Assembly: GCF_001412595.2 (NCBI RefSeq)
Contig: NZ_CP012640.2
Location: forward strand, 992,001 to 1,056,000
From: Massilia sp. WG5
GTDB lineage: Bacteria; Pseudomonadota; Gammaproteobacteria; Burkholderiales; Burkholderiaceae_D
Length of the DNA: 64,000 nt
Direction: 5' to 3'
Below are positions 55,597-64,000 of this stretch, piece after piece (the stretch's first letter is position 1; each line of letters starts with the position of its first letter). The notes under the pieces are model-generated. The model saw nothing but the letters and a program-made list of their open reading frames with translations, made no database searches and had not been told where the DNA came from. Position numbers and translations under genes: made by a program.

Positions 55597-57453
55597 TTAC
55601 CCCAGCATGCCGTGAATCCGCCGCAGCCATCCGGACACCTCCCCAGCGGCGTCGATATGCGCGAGCCGCTCCGAGGTCATCCTTGAAGCCGCCTCGCGAT
55701 TGAGGCGCTTCTTGGCAAGGCCCACCTTTTTGTCAAGCGCCTTCGCGTCGGCTAGGACCTGGGCCCATGGCTTCGTACTTTCGGACGCGCGGTGGACGGC
55801 CTCAGCCACTTTCAGGGGAACGTCGCAGGTGTCAGTGAAGGCGATGGCGATCCCGTCCAGTCCTTCCGTGATGGCGTCGGCGTGCAGGTAGTTCTCGAGC
55901 TCCCGCTTCGCGGTGATTGCAGCCCATGACCCATCCTTCCGGGCGTTCACCGCGTCACATTCGAGCTGATATTTCGGCGGTACATCGTCGTCGCGGTCGT
56001 AGAGATGGACCTCGGGGATGCCTAGCTTGCTCAGGTAGTGTTTGGCCACCCAGTGCTTGAGGGAGCCCCCCCCGAGCGGCACGAGAGCCACCCGGTTGTC
56101 GGCAGTGAAGTCCACGGCGTCGGGCACGCTGGGCTTGAGCATGGCGCTGACGCGTTCCAGGAACTCGACGTCGTTCGATCCCTCGACGAAGACCAGGGCC
56201 TTCACGCGCTGGTCCGGCAGTACGCCCAGCTCGTTGGCGATGGCGGCCAGCTCACTGTCGTCGCACTCGGAAACGGATGCCGTCCCGTCCTCCTGCCTGC
56301 GTACGCAACGGAGGCTGTCGCTTGGAAGGAGGCCGGCTAGGCCGGGCGTGTGTGACGTTACCAGAACCTGCGTATTCTCCTCGATGGCGAGTTCCTTGAG
56401 CGCTCGGACGAGTAGTCGTTGGTTTTCGGGATGCTGTGAAGTCTCTGGCTCCTCGATGGCGTATATGACGCTCAGCGCCCCCTTCTCCCTCCGCCGCCGC
56501 TCCGCTTCGGCTCGGAAGAAGTTGAGCAGGATGAGGCGGCGCACGCCGCTTCCGCGCTTGTTGATCGGGATGCCGTTGTCACCGATGAGGCCGAACTTGA
56601 AGGCATTATTCAACTTCGGGTCTGCCTTGAAGAACGGCTTGAGCTCGCTCGCAAGTCGGCTGTCCATCTCGTTGAGCTTCGAGAGCGTTCGGCTTGCCAC
56701 GTCCTCTGCCCTTGCGCGTACAGCGTTCTCGATCTTCTTGAGGTCGGCCTCCATTTCCTTCAGGGCTTGCGCAATGGCGAAGCCAAGCGGGTTTTGGACT
56801 TCTTCGTCCCCGTCCTGGCTCGCCCGGTCGGAACGGAAGAGGGCGTACATCGGCAACTGCGGCTTGATTTGCTCCCATACCTTCTTGGCCTCTTCCTTGT
56901 CGAGGGGGACGAGCTTGCGCTCCGGGGCCAACGGGCTGCAGGTATCGCGTATGGCCTGCCGCATACTCCCGTTGACCGAGAGGTTTACGGTCGTATCGCT
57001 AATGCCCAGCTTCTTGATGCGAGCCTTTAGGTCAGAATTCTTGAGCGAAAGAATGTCGGCCGCGTCCGCATGGGTCGGATGTAGCGCCGCCGCGAAGACG
57101 GCCTCTTTCGGCGTCTTCGCCGATGAGTCCCATACCTTGATGATCTCGAGCTCGCCAGCCTCGTTCAGCAAATGTTCGGCAGCGAGTGAGGTGTTGGCCG
57201 CCGAATCAAGGACCAGGGCAGCGGGAAGCTCCGTAAACGCGCAGCCGATGCGAATGTCCGCCGCATTTCCGTGCACGCAGGCGTCGCCCTGTTCGGGCTT
57301 CCCGTCGTTGAAGAATATCTCGAGGGCTTCCAGGATGGTCGATTTGCCGGCGTCGTTCTTCCCGATAAACGCGGTCAGGTCCTCGTCGATCTCGATCCTT
57401 GTTGGCTGGCAGTAGCCACGGAAGTTCTCAAGAATCACTGCTGCAAGTTTCAT
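55597..57453 (-). CDS. OLD-family ATPase/Toprim nuclease
   Basis: A protein of 618 residues. SMC/RecF-like ATPase part: Walker A GKNDAGKS (31-38), Walker B YAIEEPETSQHP (Glu334, Glu335) and a switch SHTPGL. C-terminal Toprim nuclease part: VFVEGSNDVEFL (about 421-432) and LYDRDDD (484-490), with the acidic residues for metal binding intact. OLD nucleases of phage P2 and of the Gabija system (GajA) belong here. No helicase (GajB), reverse transcriptase or AriB partner gene is next to it, so it is a stand-alone class 1 form. A role against phage or plasmids is likely but unproven. ATG 57453 is preceded by AAGGGGGG. Confidence 0.85.
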   Translation of the reverse strand: MKLAAVILENFRGYCQPTRIEIDEDLTAFIGKNDAGKSTILEALEIFFNDGKPEQGDACVHGNAADIRIGCAFTELPAALVLDSAANTSLAAEHLLNEAGELEIIKVWDSSAKTPKEAVFAAALHPTHADAADILSLKNSDLKARIKKLGISDTTVNLSVNGSMRQAIRDTCSPLAPERKLVPLDKEEAKKVWEQIKPQLPMYALFRSDRASQDGDEEVQNPLGFAIAQALKEMEADLKKIENAVRARAEDVASRTLSKLNEMDSRLASELKPFFKADPKLNNAFKFGLIGDNGIPINKRGSGVRRLILLNFFRAEAERRRREKGALSVIYAIEEPETSQHPENQRLLVRALKELAIEENTQVLVTSHTPGLAGLLPSDSLRCVRRQEDGTASVSECDDSELAAIANELGVLPDQRVKALVFVEGSNDVEFLERVSAMLKPSVPDAVDFTADNRVALVPLGGGSLKHWVAKHYLSKLGIPEVHLYDRDDDVPPKYQLECDAVNARKDGSWAAITAKRELENYLHADAITEGLDGIAIAFTDTCDVPLKVAEAVHRASESTKPWAQVLADAKALDKKVGLAKKRLNREAASRMTSERLAHIDAAGEVSGWLRRIHGMLG

Positions 57454-57474
57454 GGCACCCCCCTTATTTATTTG

Positions 57475-57498
57475 ATATTCCGTAGATTACCGGAATAT
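57475..57498. promoter_or_regulatory. perfect inverted repeat upstream of the OLD-type gene
   Basis: ATATTCCG (57475-57482), spacer TAGATTAC, CGGAATAT (57491-57498). It lies 22 bases upstream of the ATG at 57453, where a repressor would block transcription. No regulator gene is adjacent. Confidence 0.55.
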
Positions 57499-57778
57499 TG
57501 ACGAAGTGCAATTACTAAAATGATGCTGCGCCGAGAGACACCCATCGGGAAATCAGGGGAAACGGAAAACTCGGGGCCGGCTTACAACCCTTCATGACTT
57601 AACCCGGTTTTGCGCTCCGTTGCACCTGAAACCCCATTGTCTGCGTGAGTTCACCTTGGCCCGTTAGCCAAGGACCACCAGAGGACCTAGCCGGTCCTAT
57701 TCGCGACGACAAGGCCAACGGCGACGTCGACGCGACAACAATCCGGGCAATCATTGTTCTTCGACAGAAAAGTTAAAG

Positions 57779-57797
57779 TATAATGATTCTCATTTAG
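57779..57797 (+). promoter_or_regulatory. Fur-box-like sequence before the FTR1 gene
   Basis: TATAATGATTCTCATTTAG matches the 19-bp consensus GATAATGATAATCATTATC at 13 positions, including the contiguous ATAATGAT and TCATT blocks. It ends 23 bases upstream of the FTR1-type start codon. Confidence 0.65.
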
Positions 57798-57820
57798 CGT
57801 TACTTCCGTTTATACTTATT

Positions 57821-59755
57821 ATGCGTTTGTCTACAAAGTTATTCCGTTGGCTTCTTACGGTGCTAATGGTCGTTGGATCTGGCCTATCGCTAGCAGAAAA
57901 TGCTCCATCGACGAGCCAAGACCAAGCCAAGCAGATCTGGCAACTGCTCGACTACCTCGCGGTAGACTATGGTAAAGCTGTCCAGAATGGGCAAATCGCC
58001 AGCGCAGACGAATACCGAGAAATGCAGGAATTTGCCCGGGAAGCTTCGCGTCAACTGGAAGGCTTACCGCCGACATCGTCGACGAAAGCTTTGCGTGACG
58101 GGACTGGGGAGTTACGCACAGCCATTGCGAACAAGGCCCAGGCGAGTGTCGTCGCTGAGCAGGCGCGCCACCTTGCCGATGCTCTATTGCTTGCTTATCC
58201 GGTGCAGACGACACCGACGAACACCCCCGACATCAAACTTGGAGGGCGGCTCTACGCAAATCAATGCGCCGCTTGTCACGGCATTAGTGGTCGCGCCGAT
58301 GGCCCGTTAGCGTCGCAACTGAACCCGCCTCCGATCGCATTCGCGGACCACACCCGTGCCCGCGAGCGCAGCGTCTTCGCTCTGCAGCAAATTATTACCC
58401 GCGGCGTTCCCGGTACATCAATGCCCAGTTTTGCAAAACTCACGGATGACGATCGCTGGGCACTTGCCTATTTCGTCTCGACGATGTCGTACACCAAGGC
58501 CGACCGTGACGCAGGCGCAAAGCTTTGGGCGGAACAGCCTGCATTGCATGCGGCCGTGCCAACACTTGGCGCCTTGGGCCAAAGTTCGGAAGCGGGACTG
58601 GCCAAGCACTTGGGCGATGACACGGCACGTTCCTTGTTGGCCTTTCTGCGCAATTCGCCAGAACTCATGACTGCTTCATCTGCTGATTCCTTAGCACTGG
58701 CTAAGGCACACTTGAAGCAAAGCGTTACAGCGCTTGGTGCCGGGAATCGCGCGGAGGCTTCACGGTTGGCATTGTCAGCGTACCTCGACGGCTTCGAACC
58801 TGTCGAACCTGCGCTTGCGGCGAAGAACGCAGAACTGTTTCACGAAGTCGAGAACTTGATGGGGCAGTTCCGCAATGCAGCCGCCGCCGGGCAACTGGAG
58901 CAAGCCCGTCAGATCGAGTCCAAATTGCAGAACCGACTGGATACCGCCAACGAAGCGCTCTCCGGGACCAATGATCCGATGTCGACGTTCCTCGGTGCCC
59001 TGACTATTTTGTTGCGAGAAGGCCTGGAAGCACTGCTGGTCGTAGTCGCGATGCTTGCGTTTCTCAAGAAAGCGAACCGGAAGGACGCCCTACCCTATGT
59101 GCACGCTGGCTGGATAACGGCGTTGGCCATGGGTGGATTCACCTGGGCAGTCGCAACCTATCTCGTCAATGTTAGCGGCGCCAGCCGTGAAATGACCGAA
59201 GGGTTTTCTGCAATTTTCGCTGCGGTCGTGCTGCTGGCAGTTGGTATCTGGATGCACCAGAAGAGTCTCGCGGGACGGTGGCAAGCCTATGTCCAGCAAA
59301 AGCTGTCAGCAGCATTGAACGGAAAATCGATGCTGATGCTATTTTTGCTTGCGTTTGTAACGGTCTATCGCGAGGTTTTCGAAACAGTTCTCTTCTATGC
59401 AGCTTTGTGGACGGAGGAAAACGGAGGCTACCTGCTGGCCGGCCTGGGGTTGGGCATTGCCATTTTGGCCGGCATCGCCGCAATCCTGCTGCGTAGTTCA
59501 GCCCGGCTCCCAATCAGTCAATTCTTTGCTGCTAGTTCGGCACTTGTCGGCATCCTTGCGGTTGTGTTGATCGGCAAAGGTGCCGCAGCACTGCAAAAGG
59601 TCGGCCTGATTCCGGATACGCCGGTATCGCTGCCACGCATCGAGGTACTGGGGGTCTACCCGTCACTGCAGCCTATCGCTGCGCAACTACTCATCCTGGT
59701 GGTCATCATTGCCAGCATCACCTACAACCTGAGGTCACAGCCACGCCGTGCTTAA
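57821..59755 (+). CDS. cytochrome c-FTR1 fusion iron permease
   Basis: A protein of 644 residues: signal peptide (WLLTVLMVVGSGLSLA), a periplasmic helical part, a cytochrome c domain with CAACH (149-153) and MPSF heme ligand region (about 200), and an FTR1 permease domain with seven helices. Both FTR1 iron motifs are present: REGLE (399-403) and REVFE (517-521). It likely moves Fe(III) or oxidised Fe(II) across the inner membrane, as in EfeU; PbrT of Cupriavidus has the same layout and is linked to Pb(II) uptake. The Fur-box-like upstream site favours iron. No efeO or efeB gene is next to it. Confidence 0.88.
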   Translation: MRLSTKLFRWLLTVLMVVGSGLSLAENAPSTSQDQAKQIWQLLDYLAVDYGKAVQNGQIASADEYREMQEFAREASRQLEGLPPTSSTKALRDGTGELRTAIANKAQASVVAEQARHLADALLLAYPVQTTPTNTPDIKLGGRLYANQCAACHGISGRADGPLASQLNPPPIAFADHTRARERSVFALQQIITRGVPGTSMPSFAKLTDDDRWALAYFVSTMSYTKADRDAGAKLWAEQPALHAAVPTLGALGQSSEAGLAKHLGDDTARSLLAFLRNSPELMTASSADSLALAKAHLKQSVTALGAGNRAEASRLALSAYLDGFEPVEPALAAKNAELFHEVENLMGQFRNAAAAGQLEQARQIESKLQNRLDTANEALSGTNDPMSTFLGALTILLREGLEALLVVVAMLAFLKKANRKDALPYVHAGWITALAMGGFTWAVATYLVNVSGASREMTEGFSAIFAAVVLLAVGIWMHQKSLAGRWQAYVQQKLSAALNGKSMLMLFLLAFVTVYREVFETVLFYAALWTEENGGYLLAGLGLGIAILAGIAAILLRSSARLPISQFFAASSALVGILAVVLIGKGAAALQKVGLIPDTPVSLPRIEVLGVYPSLQPIAAQLLILVVIIASITYNLRSQPRRA

Positions 59756-59929
59756 GGGGGCGATCAATTCCGCTTGGATACCAAGTCAACGGTAAGCCCA
59801 AGTCTGCACAGTGCGTGGACTGTCTTGATATTCGCCTGACAATTTGCTTGATCTAGGAGCCGCAGGTTGGCCTTCCCCCACCACGACGGACACTTTCGAT
59901 AGGTATGATGTCCCTATCGGAGGTATTAC

Positions 59930-60183
59930 ATGGCACGTGAAAGACGAGTATTTTCAGAAGAGTTCAAGCGCGAAGCAGTCAAGTTGGTAGGCCAGCCTGG
60001 TGCGAGCAAGGCGGCAATAGCCCGTGACCTTGGCATCGGCGCCAACTTGCTGGGACGGTGGTGCCGAGATGCTAACGTTGATGTAGAGGTCGCAGTCGGG
60101 CACGAGAAGGTATCGGCTCAAGAATACGAGCGTATGCGGCGCGAGCTGGCGAAGGTCAAGACGGAGCGCGACATATTAAAAAA
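59930..60183 (+). pseudogene. IS3 orfA, interrupted by IS110
   Basis: The N-terminal 84 residues of OrfA are intact: RRVFSEEFKREAVKLVGQPG, helix-turn-helix AIARDLGIGANLLGRWCRD and the coiled coil ending KTERDIL. The rest of OrfA (KALGYFAADLK) is found at 61785-61820 behind the IS110 element. In the present form it reads on into IS110 for 33 residues before a stop, so it is disrupted. Confidence 0.9.
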
Positions 60184-60412
60184 CCGCCCCACACGGTCGC
60201 CCGTGGCCCTCATGAATAGAAACTTCAGAGGCGTACACTGGATGCACGCAGAGACCGTGACCGAACGCTTTTTGGAGGCATAGACCCCGTCAAAAAACCT
60301 GGTCCAGGGGAAGCTGCGGACTCATATGTGGCGGCACCACTTGGCGACCCCGTTTAGGAAGTTGATCAAATCCGAGTCCCCGTCCTGCGCCTGACTAACC
60401 AGGAGGTGGTCC
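60184..60412 (+). ncRNA. candidate bridge RNA region of the IS110 element
   Basis: The long left end upstream of the recombinase gene is where IS110-subgroup elements encode the bridge RNA that pairs with target and donor DNA. Short stems can be drawn (for example CCTGG-T-CCAGG near 60309). I could not assign the guide loops. The boundaries are those of the element end and the recombinase start, not of a mapped RNA. Confidence 0.45.
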
Positions 60413-61774
60413 ATGTCCGATGAGCGCTCACGATCCAAGCCCAGCGGGCTGCCGATCATTCATCCCTTCGCGGCCGGTATCGATATCGGTTCACGATTCC
60501 ACGTCGCCGCCGTCAGCCCGGATCTGTGCGATGAGCCGGTCCAGACATTCCAGGCTTTCACCAGCGATCTGGAACGCATGGCCAACTGGCTAGTCGCAAC
60601 CGGAACGAAAACGGTTGTGATGGAATCGACCGGCGTGTATTGGGTTGCGGCCTATGAGGTACTTGAGTCGCATGGGCTGGAAGTTATCTTGGCCAACGCC
60701 CGCGAAGCGCGTGCCGTCCCTGGCCGAAAGAGCGACGTCAACGATGCCCAGTGGTTGCAGCGTCTCCATGCCTGCGGACTGCTGCGTGCCAGCTTCCGTC
60801 CCGGCCGCGATATCGCGGAATTGCGTGCTTACCTTCGCGCGCGCGAAAAGCACACCGACTATGCCGCCGCGCATATCCAGCACATGCAGAAGGCGCTGAC
60901 CTTCATGAACATCCAGCTCCATCACGTCATTGCCACGATTACCGGCGTCACAGGCATGAGGATCATCCGTGCCATTGTCGCGGGCGAGCGTAATCCCGAT
61001 GCGTTGGCTGCGATGCGCGATGTGCGCTGCAAGGAAAGCCTGGAAACCATCCGCAGTGCCCTAGTTGGAAATTACCAGCCCGAGCACGTGTTCGCGCTGA
61101 AGCAGGCGCTTGCCCTCTACGATTTCTACCAGCAGTGCATCGACGAATGCGACGCTGAAATTGAACGCACCGTGGCTGGTCTGAATATCGGAAAACCAAT
61201 ACCGGATGCGCCACTGCCCAAGGCCAAGCACCGCAGCAAATTGCCGAGCGATCCAAAGTTTGACGCGCGGGCCGCCTTGTACCAGCTTACTGGCACTGAC
61301 CTGACACAAATCCACGGTGTCGGCCCATTTTTGGCACTACGCTTCATTGGCGAATGCGGCACGGACATGAGCCGATGGCGCACCGCGAAACACTTCACCT
61401 CATGGCTGACACTGTCACCCGGCTGTAAAATCAGCGGCGGCAAGGTGCTGTCGGCGCAAACGCGTAAGACCAGCAGCCGGCTCACCGTTGCGATTCGGCT
61501 GGCAGCTGTGACCGTCGGGCGCAGCAACACCGCACTCGGCGCATTCTACCGACGCCTCGCGGGACGCATTGGCACGGCCAAAGCGGTGACAGCTACCGCC
61601 CGCAAAATTGCGGTCCTGTTTTATAACGCGATGCGATATGGGATGGATTACCGGGACCCGGGAGCGGACCACTACGAACAGCAGTATCGTGACCGCGTCA
61701 TCAAGCAGCTGCATCGTCGTGCCGCGCAGTTCGGCTTTGCTCTGCAACAGCAGGAATCGACAGCCAACGGGTGA
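60413..61774 (+). CDS. IS110-family recombinase
   Basis: A protein of 453 residues with an N-terminal RuvC-like DEDD domain: AGIDIGSRFHVAAV (Asp), VVMESTGVYW (Glu) and GRKSDVNDAQWLQRLH (two Asp). The C-terminal domain contains TQIHGVGPFLALRFIGECG and LSPGCKISGGK with the catalytic serine. Intact and full length, so the element may be mobile. ATG 60413 is preceded by AGGAGG. Confidence 0.94.
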   Translation: MSDERSRSKPSGLPIIHPFAAGIDIGSRFHVAAVSPDLCDEPVQTFQAFTSDLERMANWLVATGTKTVVMESTGVYWVAAYEVLESHGLEVILANAREARAVPGRKSDVNDAQWLQRLHACGLLRASFRPGRDIAELRAYLRAREKHTDYAAAHIQHMQKALTFMNIQLHHVIATITGVTGMRIIRAIVAGERNPDALAAMRDVRCKESLETIRSALVGNYQPEHVFALKQALALYDFYQQCIDECDAEIERTVAGLNIGKPIPDAPLPKAKHRSKLPSDPKFDARAALYQLTGTDLTQIHGVGPFLALRFIGECGTDMSRWRTAKHFTSWLTLSPGCKISGGKVLSAQTRKTSSRLTVAIRLAAVTVGRSNTALGAFYRRLAGRIGTAKAVTATARKIAVLFYNAMRYGMDYRDPGADHYEQQYRDRVIKQLHRRAAQFGFALQQQESTANG

Positions 61775-61816
61775 GTTTCTTAGGAAGGCGCTCGGCTACT
61801 TCGCAGCCGACCTCAA

Positions 61817-62677
61817 GTGAAGTACGGCTTCATCGCCAAATATCGAACCATCTGGCCAACGCGAACGATGTGCCGACTATTCGGCGTATCAAGCAGTGGT
61901 TTTTACGATTGGCTTGGACGGCCGACGAGTGCTCATGAGCGCGAAAATGCCGAACTCCTCAAGGCAATCAAGGATAGCCACGAAACCAGCGATGGCACGT
62001 ATGGTTCGCCGCGCGTAGTGCGGGACCTCATCGATGCTGGTTTCTCCTGCAGTGAGAATCGTGTGGCGCGGCTGATGAAAGCTGCTTTCATCAAGGCCCG
62101 TCATAAGCGACGTCGAGCACCAGGACAGCTTGACTCCCCTGTCCACGCCATCGCGCCGAATCTGCTGGACCGGCAGTTTGAAGCCACAGGGCCGAATCAA
62201 AAATGGGCCGCGGATTTTACCTACGTGTGGACTGGCGAAGGCTGGTTATTCGTCGCTGTAGTCCTCGACCTGTACTCGCGGCGTGTAGTAGGTTGGTCGA
62301 TGCAATCGACGATGACGGCGCAGCTCGTAATGGATGCACTGATGATGGCTATTTTCCGTCGCGGCCGTCCTCGTGCCGTGCTGCATCATTCAGACCAGGG
62401 AGCGCAATACACCAGCGAAAATTTTCAGCGGCTACTCGAATCCCACGGCATCGTTTGCAGCATGAGCCGTCGCGGTAACTGCTGGGACAACGCTGCAATG
62501 GAAAGCTTCTTCTCGACGCTAAAGACCGAGCGCCTTAGCAAAAAGCACTACCAGACCAGAGATGATTTACGGGCAGATGTGTTCGACTACATCGAAAGGT
62601 TCTACAATCCACGCCGGCGTCATTCCACTATCGGCTACATCAGCCCGATACAGTTTGAAAATCTAAAATGCGCCTAA
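61817..62677 (+). CDS. IS3-family OrfB transposase (DDE)
   Basis: A protein of 286 residues with HTH_21 region (RENAELLKAIKDSHETSDGT) and integrase core: WAADFTYVWT (Asp), HHSDQGAQYTS (Asp) and NAAMESFFSTLKTE (Glu), the DDE triad. Starts at GTG 61817, overlapping the orfA stop (GTGA). In intact elements it is made as an OrfAB fusion by frameshifting; here OrfA is broken by IS110, so transposition is probably lost. Confidence 0.92.
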   Translation: MKYGFIAKYRTIWPTRTMCRLFGVSSSGFYDWLGRPTSAHERENAELLKAIKDSHETSDGTYGSPRVVRDLIDAGFSCSENRVARLMKAAFIKARHKRRRAPGQLDSPVHAIAPNLLDRQFEATGPNQKWAADFTYVWTGEGWLFVAVVLDLYSRRVVGWSMQSTMTAQLVMDALMMAIFRRGRPRAVLHHSDQGAQYTSENFQRLLESHGIVCSMSRRGNCWDNAAMESFFSTLKTERLSKKHYQTRDDLRADVFDYIERFYNPRRRHSTIGYISPIQFENLKCA

Positions 62678-62716
62678 CGGAAGTGTCCGTGACGATGGGG
62701 GAAGGCCAGGTCGAAT

Positions 62717-63079
62717 TCACTTAGGCTTGGACAGAATCTGCTGAATAACCGGAATCTTCCCGTCCTTACAGTCAGCCGGAGAAACTTCGACCTTATCGTG
62801 CAGTGCCAGTTTTAGGCCAGGAGGGACGATGGCACTCACATAACGGTAACTCCGATAATGCGAGATCTGGACCTCTACAAAGCCCCCGGTCGAAAGCTGG
62901 TCCGGAGGTAGTCCTTTAAGACATTTTGGTGTATCTGCATTCAGCCTCTGAACTGAATAGAGGTCTGTCACGTACCCGGATCTCCCGTCTGGCTTTATCA
63001 AAGGCGGAGACGCTGTACAACCGACGACTCCAAACACGAAGATTGGCGCTAGGGACAACAAGGCAAAATTTTGTTTCAT
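62717..63079 (-). CDS. small lipoprotein of unknown function
   Basis: A protein of 120 residues with a lipoprotein signal (LSLAPIFVFGVVGC, Cys21 is the lipidation site). The mature part contains LKGLPPDQLSTGGFVEVQIS and ends VIQQILSKPK; two cysteines remain. I do not recognise a family. It faces the IS3 element (7 bases from its right end) and lies downstream of the CDF transporter gene on the same strand. Confidence 0.65.
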   Translation of the reverse strand: MKQNFALLSLAPIFVFGVVGCTASPPLIKPDGRSGYVTDLYSVQRLNADTPKCLKGLPPDQLSTGGFVEVQISHYRSYRYVSAIVPPGLKLALHDKVEVSPADCKDGKIPVIQQILSKPK

Positions 63080-63141
63080 GTTTTTCTCCGGTTACGCCTT
63101 TATCAATGAAGAAAGCGGTCCCACCTCAGGCATTTCGATGT

Positions 63142-64000
63142 TCAGCGCAGTTGCAAGATGCGGCGGGCGCCATTTAAAACGAACAGGCCGATGGCAATGC
63201 CGATGACCAGGTCTGGATAGGACGAACCAGTCCAATTCACCAGAGCGCCGGCAACGATCACCCCAAGGTTAGCCAGCACATCGTTCGCGGAAAAAAATAT
63301 AGCTCGCCTTCATATGAGCGCCGCGGTCACGCTTCTTCGCGATGAGTACCAGGCAAGTTACGTTCGCCGCCAGAGCAACCAGACCGATACCCATCATCAG
63401 GACGGACTGCGGTTCGCTACCGTAAAAAAAGCGCCGGGCGACTTCGCTGATCGCGCCGATCGCCAGAGCTATCTGCAGCCAGCCAGCGATATGAGCCGAA
63501 CGGGTCTTCAAATGGGCAGCCCGGCCAACGGCATACAAGGCCAAGCCATAGACGGCCGCGTCAGCGAACATATCGAGTGAGTCGGCGATGAGACCCGTCG
63601 ACTGCGCGATCAACCCGACCAACAGCTCGACAACAAACATGACGCCATTAATCGCCAACAGCAGGCGCAATGTCCGGGCCTCGGCAGCATCTTCGTCAGT
63701 CGACTGCCGTGATTGGCCCCGACCTTCCGTGGCCTGGCTGGTACCGCGCAAGCAGGCTCCCAGCTTGAGTGGCACGAGGCGATTTAGAATCTGATCTGCC
63801 GAACCGGTATGCACAACCTTCAGCTCCCTGTTCTGCAAATCGAACGACATCGACTCTACCTGTCCATCATCGCCGAGTGCCATCCGGATCAGGTTCTCTT
63901 CCGAGGCGCAGTCCATCTTCGGGATAGAAAAAACGCTTTCCGATCGGGTTTCGTTCGCGGGCGGAGCATCGATACCTACCGATGGCCGGGAATCATGCAG
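63142..64000 (-). pseudogene. CDF-family cation transporter, frameshifted, 5' end beyond window
   Basis: A cation diffusion facilitator (DmeF/CzcD-like) with an N-terminal metal domain like that of P-type ATPases (FSIPKMDCASEENLIRM). Helices include INGVMFVVELLVGLIAQSTG and the metal site SLDMFADAAVYG. The frame is lost at a run of seven T (minus strand, 63291-63297); one T fewer restores YIFSANDVLANLGVIVAGAL and the end GIAIGLFVLNGARRILQLR with stop at 63142-63144. The N-terminal part reads to the window edge without an obvious start. Either a real frameshift or a homopolymer error. Confidence 0.75.

Larger units (their letters stand above)
60184..61784 (+). mobile_element. IS110-family element inserted in IS3 orfA
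   Basis: About 1600 bp between the two halves of orfA. No inverted repeats and no target duplication beyond an AA found at both junctions, as is normal for the family. The left non-coding end is about 229 bases and the right end about 10, so the layout is that of the IS110 subgroup, not IS1111. Confidence 0.85.
59868..62708 (+). mobile_element. IS3-family element split by an IS110 element
   Basis: Ends are TGGCCTTCCCCCA (59868-59880) and its perfect complement (62696-62708), with further partial matches inward (GACGGACACTT and AAGTGTCCGT). A 3-bp duplication GGT flanks the element (59865-59867 and 62709-62711). Without the inner IS110 element it would be about 1240 bp, normal for this family. 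OrfA and OrfB overlap by four bases at 61817-61820. Confidence 0.9.

Noticed and set aside
55588..55610. tRNA T-arm-like sequence (GGGGTTCGATTACCCC) as a possible att site
   Set aside because: The stem pairs with a six-base loop rather than seven, no acceptor stem, anticodon arm or CCA is present, and it overlaps the end of the OLD-type gene.
55259..55630. Minus-strand frame of 123 codons between cadR and the OLD-type gene
   Set aside because: No ribosome site, overlaps the end of a real gene in another frame, and composition is not protein-like.

Overview
The window looks like the chromosome of a GC-rich betaproteobacterium, most likely a Massilia-like member of the Oxalobacteraceae. This rests on gene content and codon use only, with no database search. 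A genomic island starts near 24735 and runs past the right edge. Positions 1-24735 are uniformly GC-rich backbone; the rest is visibly AT-richer, mosaic and full of insertion-sequence debris and metal-resistance genes.

Backbone (1-24735): the 3' end of a 23S rRNA pseudouridine synthase; a small unknown gene; two large hybrid sensor kinases (minus strand); a POT-type peptide transporter with a clear terminator; a PhnD-like binding protein followed by a membrane PAS-GAF-GGDEF-EAL protein; a class I/II aminotransferase; a tight three-gene operon (unknown helical protein, KaiC-like double ATPase, soluble hybrid kinase); an M28 peptidase and a DUF885 protein; then a minus-strand run of ligA (broken), galU, def, an outer-membrane barrel and a fatty acid desaturase.

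Island border (24735-28700): the native ligA is cut inside the codons for the conserved Ile-Asp-Gly motif and has lost its adenylation domain. Immediately beyond lies a complete, foreign, AT-rich ligA, which presumably supplies the essential ligase. Next come a degraded IS3 fragment and a deaminase-fold protein with an unrecognised C-terminal domain. No integrase is visible in the window.

Arsenic block (28782-38105): an IS4-type element sits in a small ORF, which is exactly restored if the element and one 12-bp repeat are removed. It is followed by an arsN-like remnant and two ars units: a minus-strand unit (flavoprotein with Cys-rich tail, MFS transporter, arsR) and a plus-strand unit (arsC, arsR, arsC, arsB, glutaredoxin-type arsC, arsH). 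Three matching inverted repeats (TTCGT-N6-ACGAA) mark probable ArsR operators; a different palindrome precedes the second arsR.

Mercury and divalent-metal block (38155-55153): ynfA, then merR/merT/merP/GDCCVxC without merA, then a broken second ynfA; an operon of a P1B-4 ATPase, a ZIP transporter and a GmhA-like isomerase; an Asp-box repeat pseudogene; czcICBA with a small basic membrane peptide; and a CPC-type Zn/Cd/Pb ATPase with its CadR/PbrR-type regulator and operator.

Right part (55597-64000): an OLD-family nuclease, a cytochrome c-FTR1 iron permease behind a Fur-box-like sequence, an IS3 element whose orfA is split by an IS110 element, a small lipoprotein, and a CDF transporter gene frameshifted in a T7 run that continues off the end. 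Together the island encodes As(V) reduction, As(III) export, Hg(II) uptake and binding, Zn/Cd/Co/Pb export and probably iron uptake.
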